DNA of 32,803 nucleotides. Origin: a virus. Made by a program: the position numbers and the translations under genes. Shown in pieces: positions 1 through 5,148 of this stretch. The notes under the pieces were generated by a model. It saw nothing but the letters and a program-made list of their open reading frames with translations. It had not been told where the DNA came from and did not search any database. Position 1 is the stretch's first letter; every line of letters begins with the position of its first letter. Where the stretch lies: positions 1 to 32,803 of the IMG/VR virus record IMGVR_UViG_3300031963_008481; one strand, 5' to 3'.

Positions 1-1
1 T

Positions 2-166
2 GCTGAGGGAATAATCAATAGCACACCAACACTAGAGAAATATGTTAACGAAACATTTGACTTATTGCTAGAGGCGTTGAACCTTGTGGATTCTGGGTTT
101 GACGATTTGCAAGACCTTTGGGATTGTATAGAAGCATTAGACCAACACAATAATCCCAACCCCTGA
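2..166 (+). CDS. C-terminal fragment of an unknown protein (cut by window edge)
   Basis: An open frame enters from the left edge and ends in TGA at 164-166, giving 54 residues. It is rich in Leu, Asp and Glu (LEKYVNETFDLLLEALNLVD and so on) and looks helical. The start lies outside the window. No family is recognised. It may equally be the end of a longer early protein. Confidence 0.6.
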   Translation, partial: AEGIINSTPTLEKYVNETFDLLLEALNLVDSGFDDLQDLWDCIEALDQHNNPNP

Positions 167-178
167 AAAGGGCCGGGA
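154..178 (+). terminator. Weak hairpin over the stop codon of the first gene
   Basis: TCCC at 154-157 pairs with GGGA at 175-178, and CCC at 160-162 pairs with GGG at 170-172, with a 2x2 mismatch between the two helices. Only a weak pyrimidine run (cttctt) follows. It could slow or end transcription of the first gene, but it lacks a true U-tract. Confidence 0.3.
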
Positions 179-289
179 CTTCTTATTAACAAACCACAAA
201 CCTCTAAACCTTATTACGAAAAGACATTACGAACCCCTAAAACTTTCCCCCTGCTGAACATTACGATCCAAACCTTTATATCCCCAAAC

Positions 290-318
290 CTTATACCACG
301 CAAACCTTGGTTTGTCAA
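290..318 (-). promoter_or_regulatory. Minus-strand promoter in the left control region
   Basis: On the minus strand, TTGACA (318-313) and TATAAG (295-290) are separated by 17 bp. The spacer holds the dyad AAACCnnGGTTT at 302-313. It fires leftward into 1-289, where no minus-strand gene is evident. The same TTGACAAACCAAGGTTT block recurs on the + strand at 716-732. Confidence 0.45.
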
Positions 319-326
319 ACTAGGTG

Positions 327-332
327 TATAAT
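327..332 (+). promoter_or_regulatory. -10 element of a leaderless promoter
   Basis: TATAAT lies 6 nt upstream of the ATG at 339, so transcription would begin at or next to the start codon. The -35 is poor. The spacing matches the other leaderless genes in this window. Confidence 0.5.
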
Positions 333-338
333 TTATAT

Positions 339-587
339 ATGAGTCCAAGACACTTTGCAAACCTTTATAGCGAAAGATCTCATCGCCATGACTCTAAAAG
401 AGATATCGAAATATTTCATGATGACATTCAAACCATAACAGGTATGTTGTATTCTATTGTTACTCTTAGGGCTTTCTTTCCTTTCTTTAAGTCCCCCGCC
501 GAAATCATTGACAGTACTATTACGAATGCGCCTTATCCAATGCCGCAAATTGCGGGGGATAAAGAAGAACAAAACAACCCCCTATAG
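339..587 (+). CDS. Small hypothetical protein (82 aa)
   Basis: It starts MSPRHFANLYSERSH and ends GDKEEQNNPL. The ATG at 339 is chosen because a TATAAT lies exactly 6 nt upstream (leaderless). A GTG at 324 in the same frame overlaps that promoter. A clear terminator at 665-689 on the same strand supports rightward transcription. The composition is mixed and no domain is recognised. An opposing open frame at 333-572 is judged a shadow. Moderate doubt remains because the region is rich in repeated motifs. Confidence 0.45.
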   Translation: MSPRHFANLYSERSHRHDSKRDIEIFHDDIQTITGMLYSIVTLRAFFPFFKSPAEIIDSTITNAPYPMPQIAGDKEEQNNPL

Positions 588-664
588 AATAACAAACCTT
601 TTATCCTGGTTTTCTACAAATTTCATATTGGTTTTATAAAATAACATTACGATTATCGACAATT

Positions 665-689
665 TCTCCCTGGTTTTGGGAGATTTTTT
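665..689 (+). terminator. Intrinsic terminator
   Basis: A perfect 6-bp stem, TCTCCC (665-670) with GGGAGA (678-683), has a 7-nt loop and is followed directly by six T residues (684-689). It would end transcription from the small gene at 339-587 just before the consensus promoter at 716. Confidence 0.75.
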
Positions 690-715
690 ATGGGCAAAAT
701 CATGCATACAAGGAC

Positions 716-744
716 TTGACAAACCAAGGTTTTGCATGTATAAT
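716..744 (+). promoter_or_regulatory. Perfect sigma-70-type promoter pointing into the origin-like region
   Basis: TTGACA (716-721), a 17-bp spacer and TATAAT (739-744) all match consensus. The spacer holds the dyad AAACCAAGGTTT (721-732), the reverse complement of the dyad at 302-313, which suggests an operator. The transcript would start near 751. No convincing gene follows before 1023, so it may make a short RNA or an origin-activating transcript. Confidence 0.75.
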
Positions 745-870
745 GCCCAAACCTTACAATGGGGATATGAGGTTTGACAATATGGCGCATATGTGGTATG
801 AGGTTTGGAGGTTTGGGATAGGAAGGTTTTTCGATTTGACATTACGAACAATCTATGAAAGTGCGCCATT

Positions 871-900
871 CTCCACTATCCTCCACTTCACTCCACTTCT
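871..900 (+). repeat. Three 10-bp tandem iterons (CTCCACTnnn)
   Basis: CTCCACTATC, CTCCACTTCA and CTCCACTTCT are exactly adjacent at 871, 881 and 891, one helical turn apart. They lie just left of an AT-rich stretch and three DnaA boxes, which is the usual arrangement of initiator-binding iterons. Confidence 0.65.
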
Positions 901-999
901 AGACTGTTTAATAATATAATCAGTAACATTTATCTGTGGATAAACCTGTGGATAACTTCTATATCCAAACCAATATAGATGTGTCAACCCTGTGGATAA
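901..999. other. Putative replication origin: AT-rich segment plus three DnaA boxes
   Basis: Three perfect DnaA boxes (TGTGGATAA, complement of TTATCCACA) lie at 935-943, 947-955 and 991-999 in the same orientation. An AT-rich segment at 902-934 separates them from the iterons and could be the unwinding element. DnaA recognition of TTATCCACA is established, and use as a phage origin is inferred. The boxes could instead make the promoter at 1006-1014 DnaA-responsive. Confidence 0.6.
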
Positions 1000-1005
1000 C
1001 TATGA

Positions 1006-1014
1006 TGCTATAAT
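1006..1014 (+). promoter_or_regulatory. Extended -10 promoter TGCTATAAT
   Basis: TGC directly precedes TATAAT (1009-1014), 8 nt upstream of the ATG at 1023, so the transcript would be leaderless or nearly so. The same 9-mer occurs at 5219 and 8489 on the + strand. Confidence 0.6.
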
Positions 1015-1022
1015 TGATAAGT

Positions 1023-1163
1023 ATGAACCTACATGAGATTATCGCAGATATTATCTATGATCATTTGAAGGGTAAGCATAAAGATGCCCTATCTATCAAA
1101 CTAGCAAACCAGATAATTGAAGCAACTGCAGAGTATTACGAAGGCTTATCAGAACCCTCTTAG
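1023..1163 (+). CDS. Small hypothetical protein (46 aa)
   Basis: The product begins MNLHEIIADIIYDHLKGKHK and ends GLSEPS. It is helical and charged with no recognised domain. The start fits the extended -10 element 8 nt upstream, with no Shine-Dalgarno sequence needed. It follows the DnaA boxes directly, so a role in replication or its control is possible but unproven. Its 3' end overlaps the convergent oxygenase gene by 15 bp. Confidence 0.6.
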   Translation: MNLHEIIADIIYDHLKGKHKDALSIKLANQIIEATAEYYEGLSEPS

Positions 1164-1964
1164 ACTATCTCTAAACTCTCTTACTTCTTTAAACATTTCA
1201 TTATCTGGATGGTCTGGAAGATAAGAATAGTCTGATGGTTTCTCTTGATTGCCAAACCTTACAAAGAGCATTCTCACATATTCTCCATCCTTAAACTCCT
1301 TATGGACTCTCCAATGGATCTCTTTGTTGGGATTAAAAACCAGGGCAGAGTTGTCTACTAGGCTATATGTCTCAAAGTTTAAGCCTAAAGCCCAATCTGT
1401 ATTAGACTCTAACTGGATATTTAGAATCAACTCAGTTGAATCTCTATCGACATGTGCTGGTAGGTTGGGTTTGCCATACAACAAGTTATATTCTACATAG
1501 GTAACATTGCTTATCTGCAACGGTAGATCAGTAACTTTCTTTATAACATTATGTAACTTATCAAAAATCTTTTGGCTTACGCTATTTGACATAAGGGCAT
1601 ACCTAATCCTGCCATACTCGTCAGTTGACTCTGACTTATTGGCCTTTATGTTCTCATACAAAATCTCTATCTCTTCTTTTGAGAATATATCAGTGACTAT
1701 GCTTATGTCCTTTGAGGATATTTTGGCGGTACATGAATCAAAAACACTATGTGACAAAAACTCCCCACATGGGCAATTTGACTCATTACACTGACAATCA
1801 TCTGGTATTGGTAGATAATCCTTCTCATTGGCTGTATCTAAAACCTTACATGGGCTATCTGCCTCATGGGAGACAAATCTGCCACATCTGCAAAAGCCTA
1901 TCTTGCCATATTCACCGCTATGACCTATTCCTTGAGGGCTTGCATTACATAGGTTTGGTTTCAT
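1149..1964 (-). CDS. 2OG-Fe(II) oxygenase-like protein with duplicated Cys-rich N-terminus
   Basis: The C-terminal part (about residues 85-240) has the look of a double-stranded beta-helix dioxygenase. H171-x-D173 in PAHVDRDSTELILNIQ, a distal His (H217 or H221) and R231 would bind iron and 2-oxoglutarate. The likely reaction is hydroxylation of a protein, nucleic acid or small molecule, with unknown substrate. The N-terminal 80 residues hold two copies of a motif, CxCGRFVSH...C at about 25-39 and CPCGEFLSH...C at about 64-78, possibly metal-binding. The start is leaderless: TAGAAT lies 6 nt upstream. Confidence 0.75.
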   Translation of the reverse strand: MKPNLCNASPQGIGHSGEYGKIGFCRCGRFVSHEADSPCKVLDTANEKDYLPIPDDCQCNESNCPCGEFLSHSVFDSCTAKISSKDISIVTDIFSKEEIEILYENIKANKSESTDEYGRIRYALMSNSVSQKIFDKLHNVIKKVTDLPLQISNVTYVEYNLLYGKPNLPAHVDRDSTELILNIQLESNTDWALGLNFETYSLVDNSALVFNPNKEIHWRVHKEFKDGEYVRMLFVRFGNQEKPSDYSYLPDHPDNEMFKEVREFRDSLRGF

Positions 1965-1970
1965 ATATGT

Positions 1971-1979
1971 ATTCTATCA
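1971..1979 (-). promoter_or_regulatory. Extended -10 leaderless promoter of the oxygenase gene
   Basis: On the minus strand, TGA (1979-1977) precedes TAGAAT (1976-1971), which is 6 nt from the ATG at 1964. The interval 1965-2074 otherwise holds only a TGCCCT/AGGGCA hairpin (2042-2056) with no U-tract. Confidence 0.5.
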
Positions 1980-2074
1980 TGGTATTGGGGATTATGATGA
2001 TATCTTTTTCTTCCCCGCATTTTTAGGATACTAACCGCTATTGCCCTCTTAGGGCATAGGAAGGTTTGTTAACT

Positions 2075-2404
2075 CTATTTTGCGCCGAACTCTAAAGACT
2101 TGCTAATAGCATTATTGACCATGCGGACCAAACCTCGTCTCGTAATTTTTGACGCATCAAACGTCTCCGTATACCCACCTTGAGGCATATCTGCCTTGCT
2201 TAGGAAGTGTCCGTACTTAGTCCTTAGTGTGTCTAATACTAGGGATTCTACTGCTCTTGCTTGATCCCGTTCGGAAAACCACCAATACTTGATTAGAACC
2301 CAGCCCTTCTGCCTGTGGCTTGCAAACCTTCTACCAGACACATCTGATATACCTATCTTGATAGCCTTGTATATAGGGCTGTAGAGTATGTATAATAGGG
2401 TCAT
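2075..2404 (-). CDS. GIY-YIG / T5orf172-type small protein (109 aa)
   Basis: It opens MTLLYILYSPIYKAIKIG: LYILYSP and IKIGIS match the GIY and YIG strands of the GIY-YIG fold. R in RFASHRQKGW and E in RAVESLVLDTL follow as in the MUG113/T5orf172 branch. GGYTETFD closes the domain. Members are nucleases or nuclease-derived DNA-binding proteins in phage genomes. The frame is open to 2554, but the ATG at 2404 is chosen because TATAAT lies exactly 6 nt upstream. It is divergent to the gene at 2453 and shares its promoter region. Confidence 0.7.
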   Translation of the reverse strand: MTLLYILYSPIYKAIKIGISDVSGRRFASHRQKGWVLIKYWWFSERDQARAVESLVLDTLRTKYGHFLSKADMPQGGYTETFDASKITRRGLVRMVNNAISKSLEFGAK

Positions 2405-2410
2405 AAGTCT

Positions 2411-2446
2411 ATTATACTTGACATCCCCCGCCAAAATCGATATACT
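2411..2446. promoter_or_regulatory. Divergent overlapping leaderless promoters
   Basis: On the + strand, TTGACA (2418-2423), a 17-bp spacer and TATACT (2441-2446) lie 6 nt from the ATG at 2453. On the minus strand, TATAAT (2416-2411) lies 6 nt from the ATG at 2404. Both 5' ends are packed into 49 bp, so the two genes probably compete for polymerase. Confidence 0.65.
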
Positions 2447-2452
2447 TAGGAT

Positions 2453-2659
2453 ATGATCAATATGGAAATACCAGATCCATTTCAAACCTTTGTAGCCAAC
2501 AAGTATGCCAACGCTAAAGGTGCTGTGTATGACTTCTTTGCTAGAGAATGGCATATGAAGTGTGGATGCTGTAGCGAAGATCTTTTTGCACCTACCCGCA
2601 AAATTTTAACAAAAGTTAGACTATACCATACAAGAAATGAGTGCTGTGGTGGATACTGA
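2453..2659 (+). CDS. Small Cys-containing hypothetical protein (68 aa)
   Basis: The start MINMEIPDPFQTFVANKYAN is leaderless behind a consensus promoter. Cysteines cluster as CGCC at about residues 37-40 and CC near the C-terminus (NECCGGY), suggesting a zinc-bound fold. Its 3' end overlaps the next gene by 23 bp in another frame, which is typical of a dense early phage region. No family is recognised. Confidence 0.6.
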   Translation: MINMEIPDPFQTFVANKYANAKGAVYDFFAREWHMKCGCCSEDLFAPTRKILTKVRLYHTRNECCGGY

Positions 2660-2771
2660 ACAAACCTTTGACCAAGAGTTTACTGTTGAAGAATTAACCA
2701 AGATTATCGTTGATCAGGCTAAGGCTGATATTAAGGCTAAGTTTGGTAATAAGAAAAGGCATAGACAATGA
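2637..2771 (+). CDS. Small helical hypothetical protein (44 aa)
   Basis: The product is MSAVVDTEQTFDQEFTVEEL and on to a basic tail KAKFGNKKRHRQ. The acidic N-terminal half and basic C-terminal half suggest nucleic-acid binding, but no family is known. It overlaps the gene before it and shares ATGA with the one after it, so translation is probably coupled. Confidence 0.5.
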   Translation: MSAVVDTEQTFDQEFTVEELTKIIVDQAKADIKAKFGNKKRHRQ

Positions 2772-2869
2772 TCTGTAAAACCTGCGGGATGGATAAAGAA
2801 AACATTAACTACTGGGATACCCATCAAACTATGAGTGATTACAAGGTGTGGTGTGCCAAGGGAGCCTAA
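2768..2869 (+). CDS. Tiny zinc-knuckle-like protein (33 aa)
   Basis: It starts MICKTCGMDKENINYWDTHQ and ends VWCAKGA. A CxxC pair at residues 3-6, a His near 19 and a Cys near 29 could form one zinc knuckle. The ATG overlaps the stop of the previous gene (ATGA). Confidence 0.5.
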   Translation: MICKTCGMDKENINYWDTHQTMSDYKVWCAKGA

Positions 2870-2879
2870 GATTACGAAG

Positions 2880-2975
2880 ATGGATTGGCGTTCCCTAGGC
2901 TACTGGCCTGTCTGGAAAGATGGGAAAAAGGTGTGGGTGCCTAAAGATAAAGTAAGTTCAGATAGTAATAAATAA
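2880..2975 (+). CDS. Tiny hypothetical protein (31 aa)
   Basis: MDWRSLGYWPVWKDGKKVWV continues to a Ser/Asp-rich end. It is Trp-rich for its size. It sits between co-directional micro-genes and ends just before the promoter of the next one. No domain is recognised and no strong ribosome site is visible, so the call is tentative. Confidence 0.35.
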   Translation: MDWRSLGYWPVWKDGKKVWVPKDKVSSDSNK

Positions 2976-2984
2976 CATTATTTA

Positions 2985-2993
2985 TGATATAAT
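2985..2993 (+). promoter_or_regulatory. Extended -10 leaderless promoter (TGATATAAT)
   Basis: TGA precedes TATAAT (2988-2993), which is 6 nt from the ATG at 3000. No good -35 is seen, consistent with an extended -10 promoter. Confidence 0.55.
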
Positions 2994-2999
2994 GGTTTT

Positions 3000-3125
3000 A
3001 TGACCAAAACAAAATGTTTTTTCTGTAATCAAGAAGCGATCTACTATGATGTAGTCGTTAAAGATGAAAAATATATTGTTGCCGATGTCTGTGCCAAACA
3101 CTTTACTGTAGCCTTGGTATCTTGA
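3000..3125 (+). CDS. Small zinc-ribbon-like protein (41 aa)
   Basis: MTKTKCFFCNQEAIYYDVVV carries CFFC at residues 6-9 and CAKH in its C-terminal part, a compact CxxC...CxxH zinc site. The arrangement resembles the larger DUF7455-like protein at 22338-22565. The transcript is predicted to be leaderless. Confidence 0.6.
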   Translation: MTKTKCFFCNQEAIYYDVVVKDEKYIVADVCAKHFTVALVS

Positions 3126-3139
3126 GATAGGACCTAAAA

Positions 3140-3370
3140 ATTAATAAAAGAAAACTTAAAGATGGATCAGAAGTTGATTCCTACGAGAAGCCTGTTGATT
3201 TAATTATACACACCAAGGCTCCTGCCAAATGGAAACTAATTGACCTTGAAACAGGACAAGAATACATCGGTTCAGAAATGCCTCACGGAACATTTGCAGA
3301 AATATTAAGAAGTAAAGTACTCAATGGATTTATAGGCTCATGGTTTAAGACCAAGGGCAGAGATATTTGA
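3140..3370 (+). CDS. Hypothetical protein with probable ATT start (76 aa)
   Basis: The frame from 3131 to the stop at 3368-3370 reads like a real protein (VDLIIHTKAPAKWKLIDLET, then GQEYIGSEMPHGTF) but has no ATG, GTG or TTG upstream of its conserved-looking part. ATT at 3140, 7 nt after AGGA (3129-3132), is the best start. The frame is closed upstream by TAG at 3128. A frameshift from the previous gene is the alternative. No function is recognised. Confidence 0.5.
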   Translation: MNKRKLKDGSEVDSYEKPVDLIIHTKAPAKWKLIDLETGQEYIGSEMPHGTFAEILRSKVLNGFIGSWFKTKGRDI

Positions 3371-3395
3371 CTAAACCACTGACATAGGGTATACT
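3367..3395 (+). promoter_or_regulatory. Leaderless promoter TTGACT-17-TATACT
   Basis: TTGACT (3367-3372) and TATACT (3390-3395) are 17 bp apart, and the ATG at 3402 is 6 nt after the -10. The -35 overlaps the stop codon of the previous gene. Confidence 0.7.
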
Positions 3396-3401
3396 GGATA
3401 T

Positions 3402-3650
3402 ATGGAACAATTAATGGATACATATGGCTCATGGATTCTTGCTGTCATTGGGGTAGCAGGTATATACTTTGTTGGCCGTAAAGATGCATGGGGATGGTTT
3501 GTCTTATTGTTTAATGAGACACTATGGATAGGTTATGCTATAGTTACTAAGCAATATGGATTTATTCTATCTGCCCTTGCATATGCAGCAGTATACATTA
3601 GATCCTACATTCACTGGTCTAAAGAACCAGTCAATGAACTACCACTATAG
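3402..3650 (+). CDS. Small membrane protein (82 aa), PnuC-like segment
   Basis: Three hydrophobic stretches lie at about residues 10-25, 31-48 and 52-68, separated by short basic turns (GRKDAWG, TKQYG). The end is charged. The segment WFVLLFNETLWIGYAIVTKQ recalls part of PnuC-type transporters and small phage membrane proteins. At 82 residues it is far too short to be a full transporter. It has its own leaderless promoter. Confidence 0.6.
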   Translation: MEQLMDTYGSWILAVIGVAGIYFVGRKDAWGWFVLLFNETLWIGYAIVTKQYGFILSALAYAAVYIRSYIHWSKEPVNELPL

Positions 3651-3660
3651 GAGATAGTCT

Positions 3661-3750
3661 ATGATAAGTGCATTCTTTTTAATCCCTGCTTTTATACTTG
3701 GGTATATTGCATGTTATTTTATAATGACATATAAAGTTGATCAGAATTAA
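3661..3750 (+). CDS. Single-span membrane peptide (29 aa)
   Basis: MISAFFLIPAFILGYIACYF spans the membrane once and ends in a short basic tail. A Shine-Dalgarno-like AGGAGA lies about 8 nt upstream, unlike the leaderless neighbours. It follows the 82-aa membrane protein by 10 nt, and the two are probably co-translated. Confidence 0.5.
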   Translation: MISAFFLIPAFILGYIACYFIMTYKVDQN

Positions 3751-3764
3751 AGGCTGGAAATAAA

Positions 3765-3944
3765 ATGAGTATTGATGAAATGATGCTACGGGAAGAGATT
3801 GCACTAAAGATAGAGTCTATCCCAATTGCAGAAGGTGGTTCACAACTAAACGCTCTTGGTATGCGTATTCTTGCTGCTGCGGTGGCCAGAGGAAAAGATA
3901 ACTACATGACCAATATGTTTGAAAACCAAAAAGATTTTGAGTAG
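3765..3944 (+). CDS. Small helical hypothetical protein (59 aa)
   Basis: MSIDEMMLREEIALKIESIP leads into a second helix (LNALGMRILAAAVARGKDNY). The alternating charges suggest an all-helical protein that may oligomerise. It follows the membrane peptide by 14 nt in the same transcription unit. No family is recognised. Confidence 0.55.
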   Translation: MSIDEMMLREEIALKIESIPIAEGGSQLNALGMRILAAAVARGKDNYMTNMFENQKDFE

Positions 3945-3947
3945 TAG

Positions 3948-4250
3948 ATGATATCTCATAAAGTAGAAAAGACTAATATTCTTCCATTAAGATGGTTTGG
4001 GAATCTGTGTGGTCAAATTTCAAGTAATAGTTTAGTTAAAGCATTTAACCTACAGGATGATGAAAACTTTGGACCTCGCTTTAAATTTCATACAAAGGTT
4101 TGGCACTATGTAAACAAACCATACGAGAAGTGGGGCACATACTACATGGTAGACCTACTGTCTTTTAAAGAAGATATGTCTGGTCCTGAGTGGGATGACT
4201 ATGATGAAGATGGAATTCCGTATTGGGAAAAATGGGGAAAAGATGAGTAG
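3948..4250 (+). CDS. Hypothetical acidic protein (100 aa)
   Basis: It has aromatic-rich and acidic parts: KVWHYVNKPYEKWGTYYMVD and then a tail EWDDYDEDGIPYWEKWGKDE. It begins 3 nt after the previous stop, without an obvious ribosome site. It overlaps the next gene by 8 nt. No domain is recognised. Confidence 0.6.
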   Translation: MISHKVEKTNILPLRWFGNLCGQISSNSLVKAFNLQDDENFGPRFKFHTKVWHYVNKPYEKWGTYYMVDLLSFKEDMSGPEWDDYDEDGIPYWEKWGKDE

Positions 4251-4347
4251 ATTAGTTATATGTGCTATTTGTAAAAAAGAATGGGAATTAAGATGGGGAA
4301 TCATGGCCAATGAGTCTCTAGCAAGACATATGAAAGATCATAAGTGA
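4243..4347 (+). CDS. Single C2H2-type zinc finger peptide (34 aa)
   Basis: MSRLVICAICKKEWELRWGI then ANESLARHMKDHK gives CxxC at residues 7-10 and HxxxH at 29-33, the classic C2H2 spacing with little else in the protein. It probably binds DNA or a partner protein. It overlaps both neighbours by a few bases. Confidence 0.6.
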   Translation: MSRLVICAICKKEWELRWGIMANESLARHMKDHK

Positions 4348-4793
4348 AGCCTACAGCACACATCTACGATGTAGATGGAACTCTTGCCAATGTAGATCCG
4401 TTCTTACACTATGTCCGTAATGGTAATAAAGATTACGATGCATTTCACTATTCTTCTATTGATGCCCTGCCAAATGTAGAAGTTGTAGAGATGCTAAATA
4501 ATTCTGCTAGTGATGACCACTCTATAATAATTGTTACATCCAGAAAAGAAAAATACCGTGGCATAACCTCTCTGTGGCTTGCAAGAAATAAGATAAAGTG
4601 TCATGCACTTTTTATGAGAGCAGACGATGATCACAGGCCAGATTACGAAACCAAAAGAGATATACTTAATAGAATTACAGAACTTTGGGATGTTGTTCAT
4701 GCAGTAGATGACAACCCATATGTTATAAAATTGTGGGAGGACAATGGAATTCCTACTACAAAAATAGGAGATTGGGACGGTGATCGTGGTTGA
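4344..4793 (+). CDS. HAD-superfamily phosphatase, polynucleotide-kinase 3'-phosphatase-like
   Basis: Motif I is D9-V-D11-G-T (HIYDVDGTLANVD). A VTSRKEKYR segment supplies motif II with its Thr, and AVDDNP supplies the acidic motif IV. The segment LFMRADDDHRPDYETKRDIL matches the phosphatase half of phage T4 PseT-like proteins. There it removes 3' phosphates from nucleic acid ends; the role here is likely end repair or nucleotide salvage. No kinase half is present. The start is GTG at 4344, overlapping the previous stop; it is the first in-frame start and leaves motif I intact. Confidence 0.75.
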   Translation: MKPTAHIYDVDGTLANVDPFLHYVRNGNKDYDAFHYSSIDALPNVEVVEMLNNSASDDHSIIIVTSRKEKYRGITSLWLARNKIKCHALFMRADDDHRPDYETKRDILNRITELWDVVHAVDDNPYVIKLWEDNGIPTTKIGDWDGDRG

Positions 4794-4818
4794 CTATACG
4801 TGGCAACTATGATATGAT
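4790..4818 (+). promoter_or_regulatory. Leaderless promoter TTGACT-17-TATGAT
   Basis: TTGACT (4790-4795) and TATGAT (4813-4818) are 17 bp apart, 6 nt from the ATG at 4825. It would also transcribe the three tRNA genes. The -35 overlaps the end of the HAD gene. Confidence 0.65.
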
Positions 4819-4824
4819 TGTATT

Positions 4825-4986
4825 ATGAAAAAAAATAACAACAAGGCATCTCAACACAAAGCAAAACGCTATGCTAAAAATAAGAAAAGAATAAAAGATA
4901 AGCCATACTTGTCAAAGCATGAACGCAAACTAATTGCTAAAAGACAAGAGATTATTTCTTCTGGCTTAAGACTAATATCAAATTAA
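4825..4986 (+). CDS. Small, very basic hypothetical protein (53 aa)
   Basis: About 40 percent of residues are Lys or Arg (MKKNNNKASQHKAKRYAKNK and on). The composition suggests RNA or DNA binding. It is the first cistron of a unit that continues into the tRNA genes. No family is recognised. Confidence 0.6.
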   Translation: MKKNNNKASQHKAKRYAKNKKRIKDKPYLSKHERKLIAKRQEIISSGLRLISN

Positions 4987-4993
4987 TATACGG

Positions 4994-5067
4994 GGAGCAG
5001 TAGCCAAGTTGGTCAAGGCCCCGAACTCATAATTCGGTTATCGTAGGTTCAAGTCCTACCTGCTCTA
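4994..5067 (+). tRNA. tRNA with CAU anticodon (elongator Met, or Ile2)
   Basis: A full cloverleaf is visible. The acceptor GGAGCAG pairs with CTGCTCT (one G-U). The anticodon stem is CCGAA/TTCGG with loop CTCATAA (anticodon 5028-5030), and the T arm is GTAGG-TTCAAGT-CCTAC. Initiator features (C1-A72, three G-C pairs in the stem) are absent. CAU read as Ile would require host TilS modification. CCA is not encoded. Confidence 0.85.
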
Positions 5068-5071
5068 CTAT

Positions 5072-5144
5072 GTCTCCATGGTCTAGAGGCCTAGGACTCC
5101 ACCCTTTCACGGTGGCAACACGGGTTCGAATCCCGTTGGAGATA
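5072..5144 (+). tRNA. tRNA-Glu (UUC)
   Basis: The acceptor GTCTCCA pairs with TGGAGAT. The anticodon stem is CCACC/GGTGG with loop CTTTCAC (anticodon 5106-5108), and the T arm contains GGTTCGAATCC. It sits 4 nt after the previous tRNA. CCA is not encoded. Confidence 0.88.
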
Positions 5145-5148
5145 CTGA

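Larger units (their letters stand above)
191..850. repeat. Clustered AAACCTT and ATTACGA motifs
   Basis: AAACCTT or its complement occurs at 206, 270, 286, 302, 359, 594, 725, 749 and 824. ATTACGA occurs at 213, 226, 260, 519, 646 and 841, four times as ACATTACGA (224, 258, 644, 839). Roughly 0.1-0.2 copies of each would be expected per kb by chance. Apart from 339-587 the region has no convincing gene. The motifs are probably binding sites for a phage or host regulator or replication protein. This is inference from density and placement. Confidence 0.7.

Noticed and set aside
333-572. 79-codon minus-strand ORF opposite the 82-aa gene
   Set aside because: The + strand frame has a leaderless promoter and a downstream terminator; this one has neither.
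191-850. CRISPR array
   Set aside because: The AAACCTT and ATTACGA repeats are 7-9 nt with irregular spacing; no 24-36 nt repeat/spacer pattern or cas gene.
582-869. 95-codon minus-strand ORF in the control region
   Set aside because: It runs across a + strand terminator, a consensus promoter and motif repeats; composition is not protein-like.
716-919. + strand ORF through the promoter and iterons
   Set aside because: Its first codons lie inside the promoter and its last codons are the CTCCACT iterons; best explained as regulatory DNA.
4994-5067. Initiator tRNA (fMet) reading of the CAU tRNA
   Set aside because: It lacks the unpaired first acceptor position and the three G-C pairs in the anticodon stem.
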